From the NCBI RefSeq assembly GCF_003951285.1, contig NZ_RXFQ01000002.1, forward strand, positions 62,001 through 126,000: 64,000 nt of DNA, given 5' to 3'. This document shows positions 63,214 through 64,000 of this stretch, one piece after another. The notes below the pieces were generated by a model. The model saw only the letters and a list, made by a program, of their open reading frames with translations, made no database searches and was not told where the DNA came from. The translations under genes and the position numbers were made by a program. Source of the DNA: Variovorax beijingensis (GTDB taxonomy: Bacteria; Pseudomonadota; Gammaproteobacteria; Burkholderiales; Burkholderiaceae_C). Position 1 is the first letter of the stretch. Every line of letters starts with the position of its first letter.

Positions 63214-64000
63214 AGCTGTTGTTCCCCGCCCCCTGGCTGCGCGCCGCGCTGCTGGCCGCCGCCACCCTGGCCGCACCTCTTGCCGCACAGGCGCAAAACA
63301 GCACCGACTATCCCAACAAGCCGATCCGGCTCATCGTTCCGTACCCGCCCGGCGGCGGCACCGACGTGATCGCGCGCATCGTGCAGGAGCGTTTTTCGAC
63401 GCTGCTCGGCCAGCAGGTGCTCATCGACAACCGTGGCGGCGCGGCCGGCTCCATCGGCACCGAGATCGTGGCCAAGGCCGCACCCGACGGCTACACGGTG
63501 CTGTTCACGCTGTCTTCGCACACCATCAACCCGGCGATCTACACCAAGCTCTCGTTCGACACCGCGAAAGACTTCGCGCCCGTGGGCCTGGTCGCCTCGC
63601 TGCCGCAGATCCTGGTGGCCAACACGCAGTTCGCGCCCAATACGGTGGCCGAACTGGTGGCGCTCGCCAAGGCCAAGCCAGGCTCGCTTTCCTTCGCCTC
63701 GGTGGGCAACGGCTCGCCCGGGCACCTGGCAGGCGAGCTGCTGAAGCTGCGCACCGGCACCCACATGACGCACATCCCCTACCGCGGCGGCGGCCCGGCC
63801 GTGACCGACGTGATGGGCGGGCAGGTGCCGCTGCTGTGGGTATCGATCCCCGCGGCCGCGCAGTTCGTGAAGGCCGGCAAGCTCAAGGCGCTGGCGGTGT
63901 CGACCACCAGGCGCAGCGCCGCCTTCCCCGACGTGCCCACGATGCAGGAAGCGGGCATTGCCGATTTCGACGTCGACTCCTGGTACGCGGTGTTCGTGCC
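63210..64000 (+). CDS. Tripartite tricarboxylate transporter (Bug) substrate-binding protein, 3' end outside window
   Basis: The frame is open from ATG 63210 to the window end, giving 263 residues. It has a Sec signal (MKLLFPAPWLRAALLAAATL, cleavage near AQAQN), then RLIVPYPPGGGTDVIARIVQ, IDNRGGAAGSIGTEIVAKAA and VMGGQVPLLWVSIPAAAQFV, typical of Bug/TctC receptors. GGAGAAGGAGA precedes the ATG. The ligand is unknown; coupling to an IclR regulator is common for aromatic or carboxylic acid catabolic operons that continue downstream. Confidence 0.9.
   Translation, partial: MKLLFPAPWLRAALLAAATLAAPLAAQAQNSTDYPNKPIRLIVPYPPGGGTDVIARIVQERFSTLLGQQVLIDNRGGAAGSIGTEIVAKAAPDGYTVLFTLSSHTINPAIYTKLSFDTAKDFAPVGLVASLPQILVANTQFAPNTVAELVALAKAKPGSLSFASVGNGSPGHLAGELLKLRTGTHMTHIPYRGGGPAVTDVMGGQVPLLWVSIPAAAQFVKAGKLKALAVSTTRRSAAFPDVPTMQEAGIADFDVDSWYAVFV

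Overview
The window reads as a chromosomal stretch of a high-GC betaproteobacterium of the Comamonadaceae, most like Variovorax. The reasons are the folC-SPOR-cvpA-purF-metZ gene order, orphan Bug/TctC-type solute receptors, many IclR, GntR and LysR regulators, and palindromic intergenic repeats whose translation gives strings such as PPPQPSP. Gene density is very high; no stretch above about 300 bases lacks a gene. The species assignment is an inference from gene content.

Layout. 1-2.3 kb: end of an M20 deacylase and a PAP2 phosphatase. 2.3-9.6 kb (minus strand): folC, SPOR protein, cvpA, purF, metZ, gltX, then tRNA-Ala, tRNA-Glu and tRNA-Asp. 9.6-20.5 kb: housekeeping genes (ArsC/Spx-like, ppnP, argG, murB, yajQ, ridA, plsY, ybaK, aldo/keto reductase, hydrolase, racemase), with a frameshifted glycine-rich membrane gene. 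20.5-24 kb: metNIQ importer and a divergent second MetQ around a palindrome-rich control region. 24-29.8 kb: prfB with its programmed +1 frameshift, HAD phosphatase, pepN, fbp, tRNA-Thr. 29.9-36 kb: DUF4124 protein, an HNH nuclease gene cut by an in-frame amber codon in visibly less GC-rich DNA, a Pta/Ptb-type acyltransferase, and a divergent class A penicillin-binding protein. 36-41 kb: paoABC-like molybdenum aldehyde oxidoreductase and an SMP-30 lactonase.

41-59 kb is the most interesting part and looks like a C3/C2 sulfonate catabolic locus. It holds a three-subunit molybdoenzyme without a Tat signal, best read as sulfite dehydrogenase SoeABC, with a divergent LysR regulator; a GntR regulator divergent from suyA-suyB-slcC-comC and a Tat-signal solute receptor; and a convergent xsc-ackA pair with its own divergent IclR regulator. 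Together these predict sulfolactate uptake, inversion of the S to the R enantiomer through sulfopyruvate (SlcC, ComC), cleavage to pyruvate and sulfite (SuyAB), sulfoacetaldehyde cleavage to acetyl phosphate and sulfite (Xsc), ATP from acetyl phosphate (AckA), and sulfite oxidation to sulfate (SoeABC). The genes that would make sulfoacetaldehyde are not in the window.

59-64 kb: an orphan CobS/CobT-like MoxR ATPase and VWA pair, a 96-base palindromic repeat, and a second IclR regulator with an obvious operator, translationally coupled to a receptor gene that runs off the window end.
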